From: a bacterium
GTDB taxonomy: Bacteria; Armatimonadota; UBA5829
Assembly: GCA_021373255.1 (NCBI GenBank)
Contig: JAJFTD010000147.1
Coordinates: forward strand, 1-36,127
DNA: 36,127 nucleotides
Direction: 5' to 3'
Under the pieces are notes generated by a model that worked only from the letters and a program-made list of their open reading frames with translations, did not search any database and was not told the DNA's origin. How positions within the stretch are numbered: the stretch's first letter is position 1; each line of letters starts with the position of its first letter. Below are positions 1 to 7,826 of the stretch, one piece after another. The position numbers were made by a program, and so were the translations under genes.

Positions 1-327
1 AAGCTAGACCCGGAGTTCCCTGAGGCTTATGCTGTTGGAACCTACATCTACGCAGACGGATGTAAAAACAACAAAGCCGCTATCAAATATGTGTGTGAAG
101 GCATTAAAAACAACCCCAAATCCTGGGATTTGGACCGCGTCGCCGCAATCATCTATGCCAGGCGCATGAATGATCCACAAAGCGCCATTCCCTACGCTAA
201 AATGGCCATCAGCAACTGTGACGACAAATGGTACCGCGTCCGAATGCACTGGCTTCTCAACAGCGTAGAGCGCATGGCGCGTGAAAAGAAGCTAGCTAAT
301 CAACCTCGCGCTTTACCGCAGCAGTAA
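1..327 (+). CDS. TPR-like protein, C-terminal fragment
   Basis: The reading frame is open from the first base, so this is the last 108 residues of a gene that begins outside the window. The residues form alternating amphipathic helices with TPR-like spacing (PEFPEAYAVGTYIYAD, then NNKAAIKYVCEGIKNNPKSW, then DPQSAIPYAKMAISNC). This suggests a tetratricopeptide repeat scaffold rather than an enzyme. The partner is unknown. Its last 32 bases overlap tail to tail with the cyclophilin-like gene on the other strand. The TPR call rests on the repeat pattern only; the N-terminal part could hold any domain. Confidence 0.55.
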   Translation, partial: KLDPEFPEAYAVGTYIYADGCKNNKAAIKYVCEGIKNNPKSWDLDRVAAIIYARRMNDPQSAIPYAKMAISNCDDKWYRVRMHWLLNSVERMAREKKLANQPRALPQQ

Positions 328-925
328 GAGCTGCGTAAAAATCTTTGCGATCGCGAGGAGTCAAAGGCCGAATTACGGCGTGCTTGATGGTGTCATTTTT
401 TGTTATAGACATCGCTACATCCAGCCCTCTGATCACCCGGCCAAAAGTAGTATACTCATAATCTAGACTCGGCTTGGGCTCAAGGAGTATGTAGAACACG
501 CTAGTTGCACTGTTTATATCGGCAGTACGAGCCATACCTACAGCACCTTTGACGTTGTTCAATTTAGACAGACATTCGAGGCCGAGCGTCGGAGCTTTCT
601 TTTTTGCGGTATCTGTCTGGATCAACTCATTCTTCTCCACGCGCCCGAACTTCACCCCGTCATAAGCCTTTGCGGAGACAAGTTTTGCTATTTGTTTTGT
701 GGTCTTCGGACAGTCTCTTTCAAAAAGAATGAAATCGATCTCGCCTTTACTTGTTTGTAGTTCGACTACCCTACCCGGCTGAAGTGTGGCAGGTTTGTCA
801 GTTTTTAATCCTGGTTGTGGCTCAGGCAGTGATACACGTTTAGGTTTTGTCTGCACAGCATCCAGGTAATTGTAAGCCGTGATCATACCTACAAACAGGA
901 TGATCAAGAGGATCCATCGCTTCAT
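296..925 (-). CDS. Membrane-anchored cyclophilin-type peptidyl-prolyl isomerase-like protein
   Basis: From the chosen start this is a 209-residue protein with an N-terminal hydrophobic anchor (KRWILLIILFVGMITAY), a proline-rich linker, and a cyclophilin-like domain over about residues 50-190. The core is recognisable: KGEIDFILFERDCPKTTKQ, YDGVKFGRV, GAVGMARTADINSATSVFYI and the closing TTFGRVIRGLDV. The catalytic arginine of the usual FHR-V motif is kept, but the preceding His is Gly and the usual aromatic-IQGGD stretch is ELIQTDT. Activity may therefore be weak, and a chaperone-like role outside the membrane is possible. The start at 925 has GAGG nine bases upstream; ATG at 940 is an alternative, and the frame is open to 1012. 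The gene overlaps the preceding plus-strand gene tail to tail. Confidence 0.75.
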   Translation of the reverse strand: MKRWILLIILFVGMITAYNYLDAVQTKPKRVSLPEPQPGLKTDKPATLQPGRVVELQTSKGEIDFILFERDCPKTTKQIAKLVSAKAYDGVKFGRVEKNELIQTDTAKKKAPTLGLECLSKLNNVKGAVGMARTADINSATSVFYILLEPKPSLDYEYTTFGRVIRGLDVAMSITKNDTIKHAVIRPLTPRDRKDFYAALTAAVKREVD

Positions 926-1171
926 TAATAATAACCTCATACTATTCCCGCGACCGGTAGCCCGGCTGGGACTTTTCTTTTTCAGGATAACAAATGCCGA
1001 CTCTGCTATCAAGTAACTATCGTGAGATTGGATTCAAAAGGTCAATGAATTGCTCACTTACTTTATATTATACGCAAATTACAAGCAATGGTTGCATGCT
1101 GATTTCGTCCGATGATATGTGAGGAAGATGTTGCACCGGGTTTTCCGGGTTGAGAGTGAGGGGGTTATAAA

Positions 1172-2086
1172 ATGAGACACACTGTATTAGCAGTGGCTAT
1201 TTCACTATGTTTATTGGCTAGCCAGGTTCTAGCGGGCCCGAGCATACAAAAGCTCAACGATACGCGGATCAACTGGACTGACCTTGTCTACACCGCAACC
1301 GGCGAAGGCGTGATGCCGTCCGCCAAGGAAGAGCCCAACAGGGCTAGAGCACTTCTTAAGGCAAAAGGCTATGCAAGGATGGCTGCCATAGCCAACCTCT
1401 TAGCCGCGATTGAAGGAACCACCATCAGCTACGAATCCACTGGCAAGGATTACATGGAAGATGCCACTATTCGCCAGCGGATCGAGGGTTACGTCAACAA
1501 TGTCGAAGTGGTGGGTGAACCCAGAATGGAGAAAATCGACGGCGACACCATTGTGATCGTTACCGTGCGTGCTCCGATGTTTGCTCAGAGCGGTCCGGGA
1601 TCAGTGTTCCTCCAGAGCATGATGAGCCAGGCCCAGCCTGCCGGCAAGCAGGATGTTAACGTGACTTTGAAACCAGACCTCAAGCCGGCTACAGTGGAGC
1701 CTTACGCACCAGCAAAATCCTCTGAACCGGACAAACCATACACATCTGTGATATTCGATACCACTGGTTATAAACTTGACAGGTGCATGAGCCCCAAGAT
1801 TCGCCGTGGCGATGGATCGGAAGTTTGGGGAACGGTGAAAGCAGACTTCGATATGGTGCTGGAGCGTGGAATTGCCTCTTATGCCACTTCAATGGATGAT
1901 GCTAAGAGCAACGCCCGGTGCGGCTCTAATCCGTTGATTATTGAAGCTATCGGCCGCGCTGGTGGCAAGTTCAACTCTGATCCGGTTATCTCTGATGCCG
2001 ATGCCGATCTGCTAATTGCAGAGAACGCTAAGAGCGGTTTTCTGGACAAATTCAATGTGATCATCATCAAAGATGGTAGGCTGTAA
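1172..2086 (+). CDS. Secreted protein with LPP20/FlgT-N-like domain and a paralogous C-terminal domain
   Basis: This is a 304-residue exported protein. Residues 1-21 are a signal peptide ending ASQVLA. Residues about 35-135 (ATGEGVMPS, RARALLKAKGYARMAAIANL, IRQRIEGYVNNVEVV) resemble the LPP20/FlgT N-terminal type of envelope domain. After a proline-rich linker, residues about 185-304 form a second domain that is repeated almost alone in the next gene: YTSVIFDTTGY, MSPKIRRGDGSEVWGTV, SGFLDKFNVIIIK. The start has a strong GAGGGGG eight bases upstream. The 107-base gap to the paralogue suggests co-transcription. Molecular function is unknown; the family resemblance points to an envelope or surface role. 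In related proteins this kind of tail domain accompanies LPP20-like regions, but I know no biochemical assignment. Confidence 0.7.
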   Translation: MRHTVLAVAISLCLLASQVLAGPSIQKLNDTRINWTDLVYTATGEGVMPSAKEEPNRARALLKAKGYARMAAIANLLAAIEGTTISYESTGKDYMEDATIRQRIEGYVNNVEVVGEPRMEKIDGDTIVIVTVRAPMFAQSGPGSVFLQSMMSQAQPAGKQDVNVTLKPDLKPATVEPYAPAKSSEPDKPYTSVIFDTTGYKLDRCMSPKIRRGDGSEVWGTVKADFDMVLERGIASYATSMDDAKSNARCGSNPLIIEAIGRAGGKFNSDPVISDADADLLIAENAKSGFLDKFNVIIIKDGRL

Positions 2087-2113
2087 TATACCTCTAATTC
2101 CAGCACTGGTACG

Positions 2114-2127
2114 GGTATAGTTATACC
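2114..2127. promoter_or_regulatory. Short perfect palindrome between tandem paralogues
   Basis: GGTATA-GT-TATACC lies in the 107-base gap between the two paralogous secreted-protein genes. The two-base centre makes it a poor RNA hairpin but a plausible dimer-binding site. No factor can be named. Confidence 0.25.
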
Positions 2128-2193
2128 AACTGGCAGGGAACAAGTGAGTATAATCCGAACAGGACAAACCTCTTGTGGAGGTATCGAGAGCCT

Positions 2194-2694
2194 ATGCGTA
2201 CACTTGTTATTATAATTCTGATGACCAGTCTTTGTATCGCTGCTACATCCGCAGCGATTTGTGAGGACGCAACAGGAACACCAGCGCCCACTCAGCAGCT
2301 TGCAAAGCCATCTGATCCGGGAAAGCCATATACTTCGTTGATAGTCGATGCAACAGGTCTGGGACTGGAACGAAGTATGAGCCCCAAAGTCCGCAAAGAC
2401 GACGGCAGTGAAGTTTGGGGAACAGTTAAGGTGGACTACGACTTCATCGAAGAGCATGGGCTTGTAGCTTATGCATCTTCTTTAGAAGACGCTATGAAGA
2501 ACGACCGATGTGGTGAAAACCCGATGGTGGTGAAAGCTGTGGGCGTTATGGGCAAACAAACATCAGACCCACTGGTGGCCGCTCAGGACGCAAACTTAAT
2601 AATTGATGAGAACAAGAAGAGCGGCTTCCTTGATAAGCTCAATGTCGTATTTGTAAAGGCAGCGCAGCCGACAATGACAGCCAGCGCTAAATAA
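2194..2694 (+). CDS. Small secreted paralogue of the preceding gene's C-terminal domain
   Basis: This is a 166-residue protein with a signal peptide (MRTLVIIILMTSLCIAATSA) followed by one domain that aligns along its length with residues about 185-304 of the upstream gene. Shared blocks include KPYTS-I-D-TG, the near-identical MSPK-R-DGSEVWGTVK-D, SS-EDA--N-RCG-NP, DA-L-I-EN-KSGFLDK-NV. The preceding linker also has the same Ser/Pro-rich DPGKPYTS entry. It looks like a local duplication that lost the LPP20-like half. The start at 2194 is chosen because the signal peptide begins there; GGAGG lies 12 bases upstream. A TTG at 2173 is in frame but precedes the ribosome site. A terminator hairpin follows. 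Function unknown. Confidence 0.7.
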   Translation: MRTLVIIILMTSLCIAATSAAICEDATGTPAPTQQLAKPSDPGKPYTSLIVDATGLGLERSMSPKVRKDDGSEVWGTVKVDYDFIEEHGLVAYASSLEDAMKNDRCGENPMVVKAVGVMGKQTSDPLVAAQDANLIIDENKKSGFLDKLNVVFVKAAQPTMTASAK

Positions 2695-2737
2695 TGTGAT
2701 TCCAGCCTCCTGAAACGCAGTTCTCTCTCCTTCCAAC

Positions 2738-2776
2738 TTGGGCCTGGGGTATCTCTCAGGCCCAATCTTTGTTTTC
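2738..2776 (+). terminator. Rho-independent terminator
   Basis: A 9-bp perfect stem (TTGGGCCTG / CAGGCCCAA, 10-base loop) is followed by TCTTTGTTTTC, 43 bases after the stop of the secreted paralogue. It probably ends the two-gene transcript and separates it from the convergent MoeA-like gene. Confidence 0.75.
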
Positions 2777-2793
2777 AATATATCATCTGCTTA

Positions 2794-3717
2794 TTATTGC
2801 TCGTAATCCACAAGCGGTCCAAGCATAATTACATCCACCATCTGACCCTCCTCAATATTATCTACATCAGGAGGGATTTTTATAATAGAGTTGAAGTTGG
2901 ACCACTGGCGATGATTATGGATGGGATGCGTTACCAGACACCTATCCTTCAGCGATGTTATGGCTCTTACATAATGCCAATAATCCTTAGGGACGTGGAT
3001 ACATTCATCAATGATGACACATGCCTCACTGCGGGAATTCTTGAGCGTCCGACCCAGCATGGTAAGAAGAGCGGGCCTTATGAGTGCTTCGAACACCTCC
3101 AGCACGCTATCCCATGGCGTTACAAACACTGGCTTTCCATCTACTGTACCAAATGCTGTTGCAGAACCGGGTTCTATGCAGACGCCATCGAACACCAGTG
3201 TCCCCGCACTACCAAGCGACTTCACACAGCTCTCGTAAGACACATCTGGACCAATTGCTATTATTGTGAGGTCATACGAAGAGCATTTGGAAACCATGTT
3301 TTCGAAGTCGCGCCCATAATCACGCACGTGAACAAGCCTGCCGAGGTCGCAGCCTGACTCGAGCACCATTCCGACAAGTTCATAACGCACGCTGTTGCGC
3401 ACCTGGCTTTGTCCGATTTTTTCGACAAGCTCGACTACATCAGGCCCTGTAGTTACCACTGCTACTCTGGGTTTTCGACTAACAGCCACGCCGGGCTTGC
3501 CAATGGACGCCAGTGCACCCATTTCGCGAGATGTAATGAGCGTTCCCCTAGGCACGATAATCTCGTATTCAGCAGGCTCATCACCAAGGCCAACTCGCTT
3601 TGCCTGCACTTGCTCGGCCAGAGTTCTGCCAAGTGCATTTATAATTCCCGCTTGCTCAAGCCCTATCTCTCTTACAGTTTCGAGAACGACCGCAAGCGCA
3701 CATTCTAAATCATACAT
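2794..3717 (-). CDS. Degenerate MoeA-like protein lacking domain II and catalytic motifs
   Basis: At 307 residues this is about 100 shorter than molybdopterin molybdenumtransferase MoeA. The MoeA order is still visible: an N-terminal helix with ALGRTLAEQV (residues 28-37), the segment ITSREMGALASIGKPGVAV, the MogA-fold domain (83-220) with KPRVAVVTTG, RNSVRYELVGMVLESG, EPGSATAFG and ALIRPALLTMLGR, and a C-terminal beta-rich domain. The whole domain II is missing between residues 41 and 55. Key motifs are replaced: TGDEL is TTGPDVVEL, GGVS-GD is AIGPDVSYE, PGNP is TPWDS. Molybdate insertion is therefore unlikely. It could bind a pterin or another ligand, or act as a structural partner. Its ATG overlaps the stop codon of the small upstream gene (TAATG), so the two are probably translationally coupled. 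Confidence 0.75.
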   Translation of the reverse strand: MYDLECALAVVLETVREIGLEQAGIINALGRTLAEQVQAKRVGLGDEPAEYEIIVPRGTLITSREMGALASIGKPGVAVSRKPRVAVVTTGPDVVELVEKIGQSQVRNSVRYELVGMVLESGCDLGRLVHVRDYGRDFENMVSKCSSYDLTIIAIGPDVSYESCVKSLGSAGTLVFDGVCIEPGSATAFGTVDGKPVFVTPWDSVLEVFEALIRPALLTMLGRTLKNSRSEACVIIDECIHVPKDYWHYVRAITSLKDRCLVTHPIHNHRQWSNFNSIIKIPPDVDNIEEGQMVDVIMLGPLVDYEQ

Positions 3718-3878
3718 TACGCACCGATGGTCTCCTCAACCTCTACGGTAGCGTCTTCATCGATCTCAAGCGCCATCTGCTCAATGGCTTCTTTTATATC
3801 ACCCTCAGTCAATCTACCACCCGACTCAGGCGACCACGCAACAGTAACCACAAATATCTGATCAACGGATTCTTCCAC
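3717..3878 (-). CDS. 53-residue acidic protein coupled to the MoeA-like gene
   Basis: A GTG start at 3878 has a perfect GGGAGG seven bases upstream, and the frame stays open for 53 codons to a TAA that shares its last A with the ATG of the MoeA-like gene. The protein begins MEESVDQIFVVTVAWSPESG and ends VEVEETIGA. It shows a hydrophobic beta strand, a glycine turn, a helix (LTEGDIKEAIEQMAL) and a last strand, with a strongly acidic charge. No family is recognised. Strong ribosome site plus 1-base overlap make it a likely real gene, and the coupling suggests a partner or subunit of the degenerate MoeA-like protein. Confidence 0.7.
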   Translation of the reverse strand: MEESVDQIFVVTVAWSPESGGRLTEGDIKEAIEQMALEIDEDATVEVEETIGA

Positions 3879-4239
3879 AACAAAACCTCCCTGTTTTCAA
3901 CACAAAGTGAGCTAGCTGCACACTGATAGTTCCCCCACTAAGGGCCAATTAACCTTCTGCTTTTTGCATACAGATATCAAATTGAATCGCTGAGGCACTG
4001 AATGGACATATTACAGATAGTGCGTCCGGCGGTTTCGGGAAAAGGGTTTCCCGAAACAACTTAATACACAACGCAGTGCGCCCGGCGGCTTCGGCAGCTT
4101 CGCAGTCCGAAGCAACGCATGTTATCACTTCGACTTTTTAACTCTGTGACTTTATGACCTTGTGATATTCTAATCTATTTCGCGCTTTCGCTCCTTCGCG
4201 TTGTCGCGATTAAAAGTACTTCTGTATTCGCTTGTTGGA
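3879..4239. repeat. Intergenic region with two related hairpin-bearing direct repeats
   Basis: No gene is seen in these 361 bases. Two similar 20-base words occur at 4019-4038 and 4075-4094 (AGTGCGTCCGGCGGTTTCGG and AGTGCGCCCGGCGGCTTCGG, two differences). Each forms one arm of a hairpin: GTTTCGGGAAA at 4032-4042 pairs with 4047-4057 (11 bp, 4-base loop), and GCTTCGG at 4088-4094 pairs with 4107-4113. This is REP-like architecture. The stretch from 4120 to 4239 is AT-rich with repeated TTCGC words. The promoter for the small gene at 3878 must lie here, but no consensus boxes are clear. Confidence 0.5.
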
Positions 4240-5817
4240 TTAATTATCTGGGAGGATTCGCCAGGATAGGCGGTCGTATTGACCAGTGGTAGGATAGAAT
4301 GGCGGAGGGGTTTGAGCCAAACGTGGGTCGTAGGAGTAATTCTTGGCATATCCAGAAGTAGTCTTTCCGGTATCTGGATCGAATGTCCCAACAGGTCCTC
4401 TGGACTTCTGGATGATTCCTCCAAGGACAGTTAGCGTCCCGATGGGCTTTTTAGAGCTATAATTTTCCACAAAGAAACTCCCATCGGTTGTATTCTGCCC
4501 ACCTGCCAGGCAGACAGCGTCGATCTCCAAATTCTGAGGTGCGGAAGAATCTATTATTATGTCTCTTGCTACAAGTCCTAATGTTCCGGCAGCCAGGTTT
4601 GATGGGTCATCGCTATCCTTGGTCTTGTCCGGGCGTGTATTGTATTTTATGTTACCCGTGACATTAATATCCTTGCCTGCGTTAACATCCGTAGCGATTG
4701 TGATCTCAGACTTCTTTTCTATCTCTCCATCATAAACTTTATTATCAGCTACTACACCATCCAATGAGGTGATATTGCCGGTAGTGTAGACCACGCCATT
4801 AGGCCATGTTGTGCTGCTTGTCGAACTTCCAGCACCAACCGGACCTGTCACGGTGGTTGCTCCGGATTGCTTATCCATGGTGATTGTTGTGACTTGAGTC
4901 TTCCTTTTTACGACCTGTGTCACTACAATCTGTTGATTACCAGAATTATCAACTGCGAGGTGAATTGCTGAATCTCCAACGATGTATATTCCACCGTCAC
5001 TATCTGCCCTCATGTAGACTCCGGTTGTACTTGGAAGACCAGCGGAGTTCCCCCATGCGGCATTTCTTTGAGCGTCGGTAGAAGGCGGAAGTTCTATCCT
5101 TGGAACACCCAACTTATATCCTTTGCTGCCGTTTTTGAAGACTCGTTTGAAAGTATCTTCATTCTTTGGCCTGCTTGGTGTATAGTTAATGGTCGGGCCG
5201 GCTGCAGTCACTATGTCTTGGAAAATTGGTGATTTGGAACCGTTATAGTTGATGTTGAAGTTCGATTTATTGCTGTTATTGCTATGTATAGGGCCGTCAA
5301 CCACTTCTCCAGCCTTCCACCAAATTTGATCATTATCTACGCTAGAACATTCGCTATCAGTAAAATAGGCAAAACGGCCAAAGGATGCCTGCCTGACCAC
5401 GACTTCTACAGATTTCGATGCCCCACTAAAACTTCCGATGGAGACTATTCTGTAGGTTTTCAGAAATACGGAATTATTATCCAAATCAGGTGTTATCGTC
5501 ACGCTGTATGTACCGCCACCTAGGCTTCGCACTCCTCCGAGGGGATCGAATGCGGTTGTCTGCGTGGGTGGATATGCCTGATCACGCAGCCACAATGCTG
5601 CAACCTCAGCACCGGATTCCGCGATATTCAACGCTATCGCACGGTATTGCTGCTTATTATTGGAATATATGGAGCCCGTTGTAACAGTGAGCACAGCCAC
5701 GGTCAATAGCGTTATTAGAAATAGCGCACCAACCATCAGCAAAAGCATTGCGCCTTTTTTTCGCTTTATGCTACGCGGATATGAAGCAATATTCAACGAA
5801 CACTCTTTTCTCGCCAT
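4240..5817 (-). CDS. PilX-like type IV pilus/pseudopilus-associated protein
   Basis: This 525-residue protein starts with a basic stretch and one membrane helix (GAMLLLMVGALFLITLL), followed by NIAESGAEVAALWL, the typical entry of PilX-type minor pilin partners. There is no Phe-Thr-Leu-Ile-Glu cleavage motif. The long Ser/Thr/Asn-rich rest contains WKAGEVVDGPIHSNN, GDSAIHLAVDNSGN and GTLGLVARDIIID, a pattern seen in large PilX/DUF4900-like proteins. It is the last gene of a three-gene prepilin operon and starts at an ATG overlapping the TGA of the preceding gene (TGATG) with GAGG eight bases upstream; a TTG at 5820 is less likely. It probably sits at the tip or base of a pilus or type II-like pseudopilus. 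The length suggests an added surface or adhesion role. Confidence 0.7.
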   Translation of the reverse strand: MARKECSLNIASYPRSIKRKKGAMLLLMVGALFLITLLTVAVLTVTTGSIYSNNKQQYRAIALNIAESGAEVAALWLRDQAYPPTQTTAFDPLGGVRSLGGGTYSVTITPDLDNNSVFLKTYRIVSIGSFSGASKSVEVVVRQASFGRFAYFTDSECSSVDNDQIWWKAGEVVDGPIHSNNSNKSNFNINYNGSKSPIFQDIVTAAGPTINYTPSRPKNEDTFKRVFKNGSKGYKLGVPRIELPPSTDAQRNAAWGNSAGLPSTTGVYMRADSDGGIYIVGDSAIHLAVDNSGNQQIVVTQVVKRKTQVTTITMDKQSGATTVTGPVGAGSSTSSTTWPNGVVYTTGNITSLDGVVADNKVYDGEIEKKSEITIATDVNAGKDINVTGNIKYNTRPDKTKDSDDPSNLAAGTLGLVARDIIIDSSAPQNLEIDAVCLAGGQNTTDGSFFVENYSSKKPIGTLTVLGGIIQKSRGPVGTFDPDTGKTTSGYAKNYSYDPRLAQTPPPFYPTTGQYDRLSWRILPDN

Positions 5818-6383
5818 CAACTATTCCTCAGATAAACAACACGCTCGGTCAGCTCCGTACGTTTCTTTCCCGTGGGGGTATTTGTCTCTGTAACTACTGT
5901 TATCTTGACAGAGATTATCTTGCCAGAGGCTGTAACACAATCGCTTTTGAACTCCAGAGCAACAACATTACGTTTCACTGGCTTACGATCATTGTCTTTT
6001 CCTCGCCACAGCCATGTGCCATCATGCCCTGGAACGCCGGTAGAGTCTGATAGATAGTAATCATATTGATGTGCTGTATCGGGTTTATATCTATTGTAAT
6101 AACCCTCTTCAGTAATTTCGGGGGGTATTATTCTGAGCCGGTTTCCGTTGGCAATAAATCTGACTTCGTTGGCTTCACGAATATCTGTTACGATCATCTG
6201 CATGGCTGTTGCGGCATCACAGTCAGTGAATGTCCGTGCGCTGGCGCTGTCGTAGCATTTCATCGACGCAATCATCATAGCCGCGGTGCAACCCATCACC
6301 ATCGCCATTATGCCGGTAGATATAACGACTTCAATCAGTGTAAATCCGCTGCGCCGTCTTCGTTTGATCGCATCATTCCACAT
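5817..6383 (-). CDS. PilW/PulJ-type prepilin
   Basis: The protein has 188 residues with a basic leader (MWNDAIKRRRRSG) and a class III cleavage and assembly motif G|FTLIEVVISTGIMAMVMG. It is therefore a prepilin processed by the PilD peptidase and packed into a type IV pilus or pseudopilus. The body is variable, with CDAATAMQMIVTDIREAN after the helix, resembling PilW/PulJ minor pilins. It overlaps the preceding gene by 11 bases and the next by one, so the three genes are translationally coupled. The exact subtype is inferred from order and size, not from specific residues. Confidence 0.8.
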   Translation of the reverse strand: MWNDAIKRRRRSGFTLIEVVISTGIMAMVMGCTAAMMIASMKCYDSASARTFTDCDAATAMQMIVTDIREANEVRFIANGNRLRIIPPEITEEGYYNRYKPDTAHQYDYYLSDSTGVPGHDGTWLWRGKDNDRKPVKRNVVALEFKSDCVTASGKIISVKITVVTETNTPTGKKRTELTERVVYLRNS

Positions 6384-6855
6384 TAGTGATCAGCCCCGTA
6401 AGTGACATTGTGCTTGTCTTTGAATTGTTAGATGAATTGTGCCATGTGATGGTTGCCGTTACACGCATAGTTTTTGCATCCACTGCTTCTATTTTCAGCG
6501 TGCTCATTGGATCTAAAAGGTATTTTTCAACCTCGTCGCTGGTGTTGTTGAATGTATATGGAGATGTCGTTGGATAATCGGCAATTATGCCGGCGTCGTT
6601 GAGTTCTGCATAATTGAGGCGACCATACCCGACTGCACGGAGTTGATCGATTTTGTGTTGGCAGAGACTGATAGCCTGCGCATATTGCCCATTAAGTCGA
6701 GCCGTTTTTTCTGCAAGGACTATTGATCCCGCAAAGATTAGCACTACTACCGCGAAAACCAGTAGTGAAACCACTGCTTCAACGAGCGTAAAACCCTTGT
6801 TAGATAGTCTTCGAGTTCGGCCTCGACCTATATAATACGCATCTTGCAATAGCAT
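6373..6855 (-). CDS. PilV/PulI-type prepilin
   Basis: This 160-residue prepilin carries K-G|FTLVEAVVSLLVFAVVVL with Glu at +5 and a long hydrophobic helix. The following QAISLCQHKIDQLRAVGYG is typical of PilV/PulI-like minor pilins. It is the first gene of the operon 6855-4240. The 18-residue leader before the cleavage site is longer than usual, and no good ribosome site precedes 6855, so translation could begin slightly downstream. The region 6856-7151 between it and the divergent HD-GYP gene holds both promoters, but I see no clear -35/-10 pair. Confidence 0.8.
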   Translation of the reverse strand: MLLQDAYYIGRGRTRRLSNKGFTLVEAVVSLLVFAVVVLIFAGSIVLAEKTARLNGQYAQAISLCQHKIDQLRAVGYGRLNYAELNDAGIIADYPTTSPYTFNNTSDEVEKYLLDPMSTLKIEAVDAKTMRVTATITWHNSSNNSKTSTMSLTGLITNVE

Positions 6856-7151
6856 GTATATTTATTCCATAGTTCATGACTCGGTGGTACCGGCATTTAT
6901 ACAAGAATTGTCGGCTTCGTGAACGTTCATCTTCACCCTTTACATGCGTCACTTGGCGTGAATTTGAAAGCTGATAGTTGCTCTCCAGTGCAACCGATTA
7001 TTTACCGATTATCTGAGTGAGCATTTCCAAAGGGACATATCCCAACAATTTCCTTCTGGATATGCGCAGTGTTGCACCACAAGAGACTTCGGAGATTCTC
7101 GGCTGCGTGAAGATTTCAGATCTGAGCGGGAGCCGTGTCAGGGAGGATGCT

Positions 7152-7757
7152 ATGGGTGTTGAACGCGCTGATCGAGGCGGATTGCACCGTCTGCATGAGC
7201 AGACTATAGACGCATTAATCGCTGCCGCAGGGCAGCGTGATCGGACGGCTGAAGGGCACAGCCGAAGAGTTGCCCGCTACTGTGTCGCTATCGGAAGAAT
7301 GATCGGCTTATCACAAGATGAAATGACCACCTTGAAGTATGCCGCAGGACTCCACGATATTGGTAAAGTAGCAATTTCACGTAAAATCCTTAACAAACTT
7401 GGTAAGCTCACTGAGCAAGAATTTTCAGTGATGAAGCAACACTCAACAATAGGACTCCGCATTATCGAGAAAATCGATGGATTCCAGGATGCAGCCCCCA
7501 TTATCAAGCATCACCATGAACGCTACGACGGCAGAGGTTATCCCGATGGACTGGTAGGAGAAGATATCCCACTTGGATCGAGGATTATATCCATAGCCGA
7601 GGCGTTTGATATACTCACATCCGATGTCCCCTGGCGCGATGCAATGGATCAGGAATCTGCGCTTGATGAGATTCGTGCCTGTGCCGGAACTCAGTTTGAC
7701 CCCACATTGGTAAGCGCCTTTAGTGAAGCTATAGTCAGTGGTGTGGTTGAGCGGTAG
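7152..7757 (+). CDS. HD-GYP domain phosphodiesterase-type protein
   Basis: The 201-residue protein consists almost wholly of an HD-GYP domain, which in known members hydrolyses cyclic di-GMP. Metal-binding and signature motifs are present: H36 in AEGHSRR, HD at 68-69 in LHDIGK, H97, HHH at 120-122, and GYP at 129-131 in ERYDGRGYP. The late motif reads SIAEAFD instead of the common VADAFD/YD, a mild change. There is no receiver or sensor domain, which is unusual. Start 7152 is preferred because GGGAGG lies five bases upstream; a GTG at 7017 would add 45 residues without a ribosome site. It stands divergent from the pilin operon, so it may tune surface attachment. A terminator follows. Confidence 0.85.
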   Translation: MGVERADRGGLHRLHEQTIDALIAAAGQRDRTAEGHSRRVARYCVAIGRMIGLSQDEMTTLKYAAGLHDIGKVAISRKILNKLGKLTEQEFSVMKQHSTIGLRIIEKIDGFQDAAPIIKHHHERYDGRGYPDGLVGEDIPLGSRIISIAEAFDILTSDVPWRDAMDQESALDEIRACAGTQFDPTLVSAFSEAIVSGVVER

Positions 7758-7783
7758 ATTTCGCGATATTCTTATACATAGTT

Positions 7784-7820
7784 GAGCCCCCAACGGCATG
7801 TCCACTGGGGGCTCTTTGTT
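7784..7820 (+). terminator. Rho-independent terminator
   Basis: GAGCCCCCA (7784-7792) pairs with TGGGGGCTC (7806-7814) across a 13-base loop and is followed by TTTGTT. It lies 26 bases after the HD-GYP stop and before the convergent PEP-CTERM gene. Confidence 0.75.
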
Positions 7821-7826
7821 AGCCTC

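Noticed and set aside
2797-3357. 186-codon plus-strand frame opposite the MoeA-like gene
   Set aside because: The minus strand gives clear MoeA-type homology; the plus frame is Cys- and His-rich without any domain pattern.
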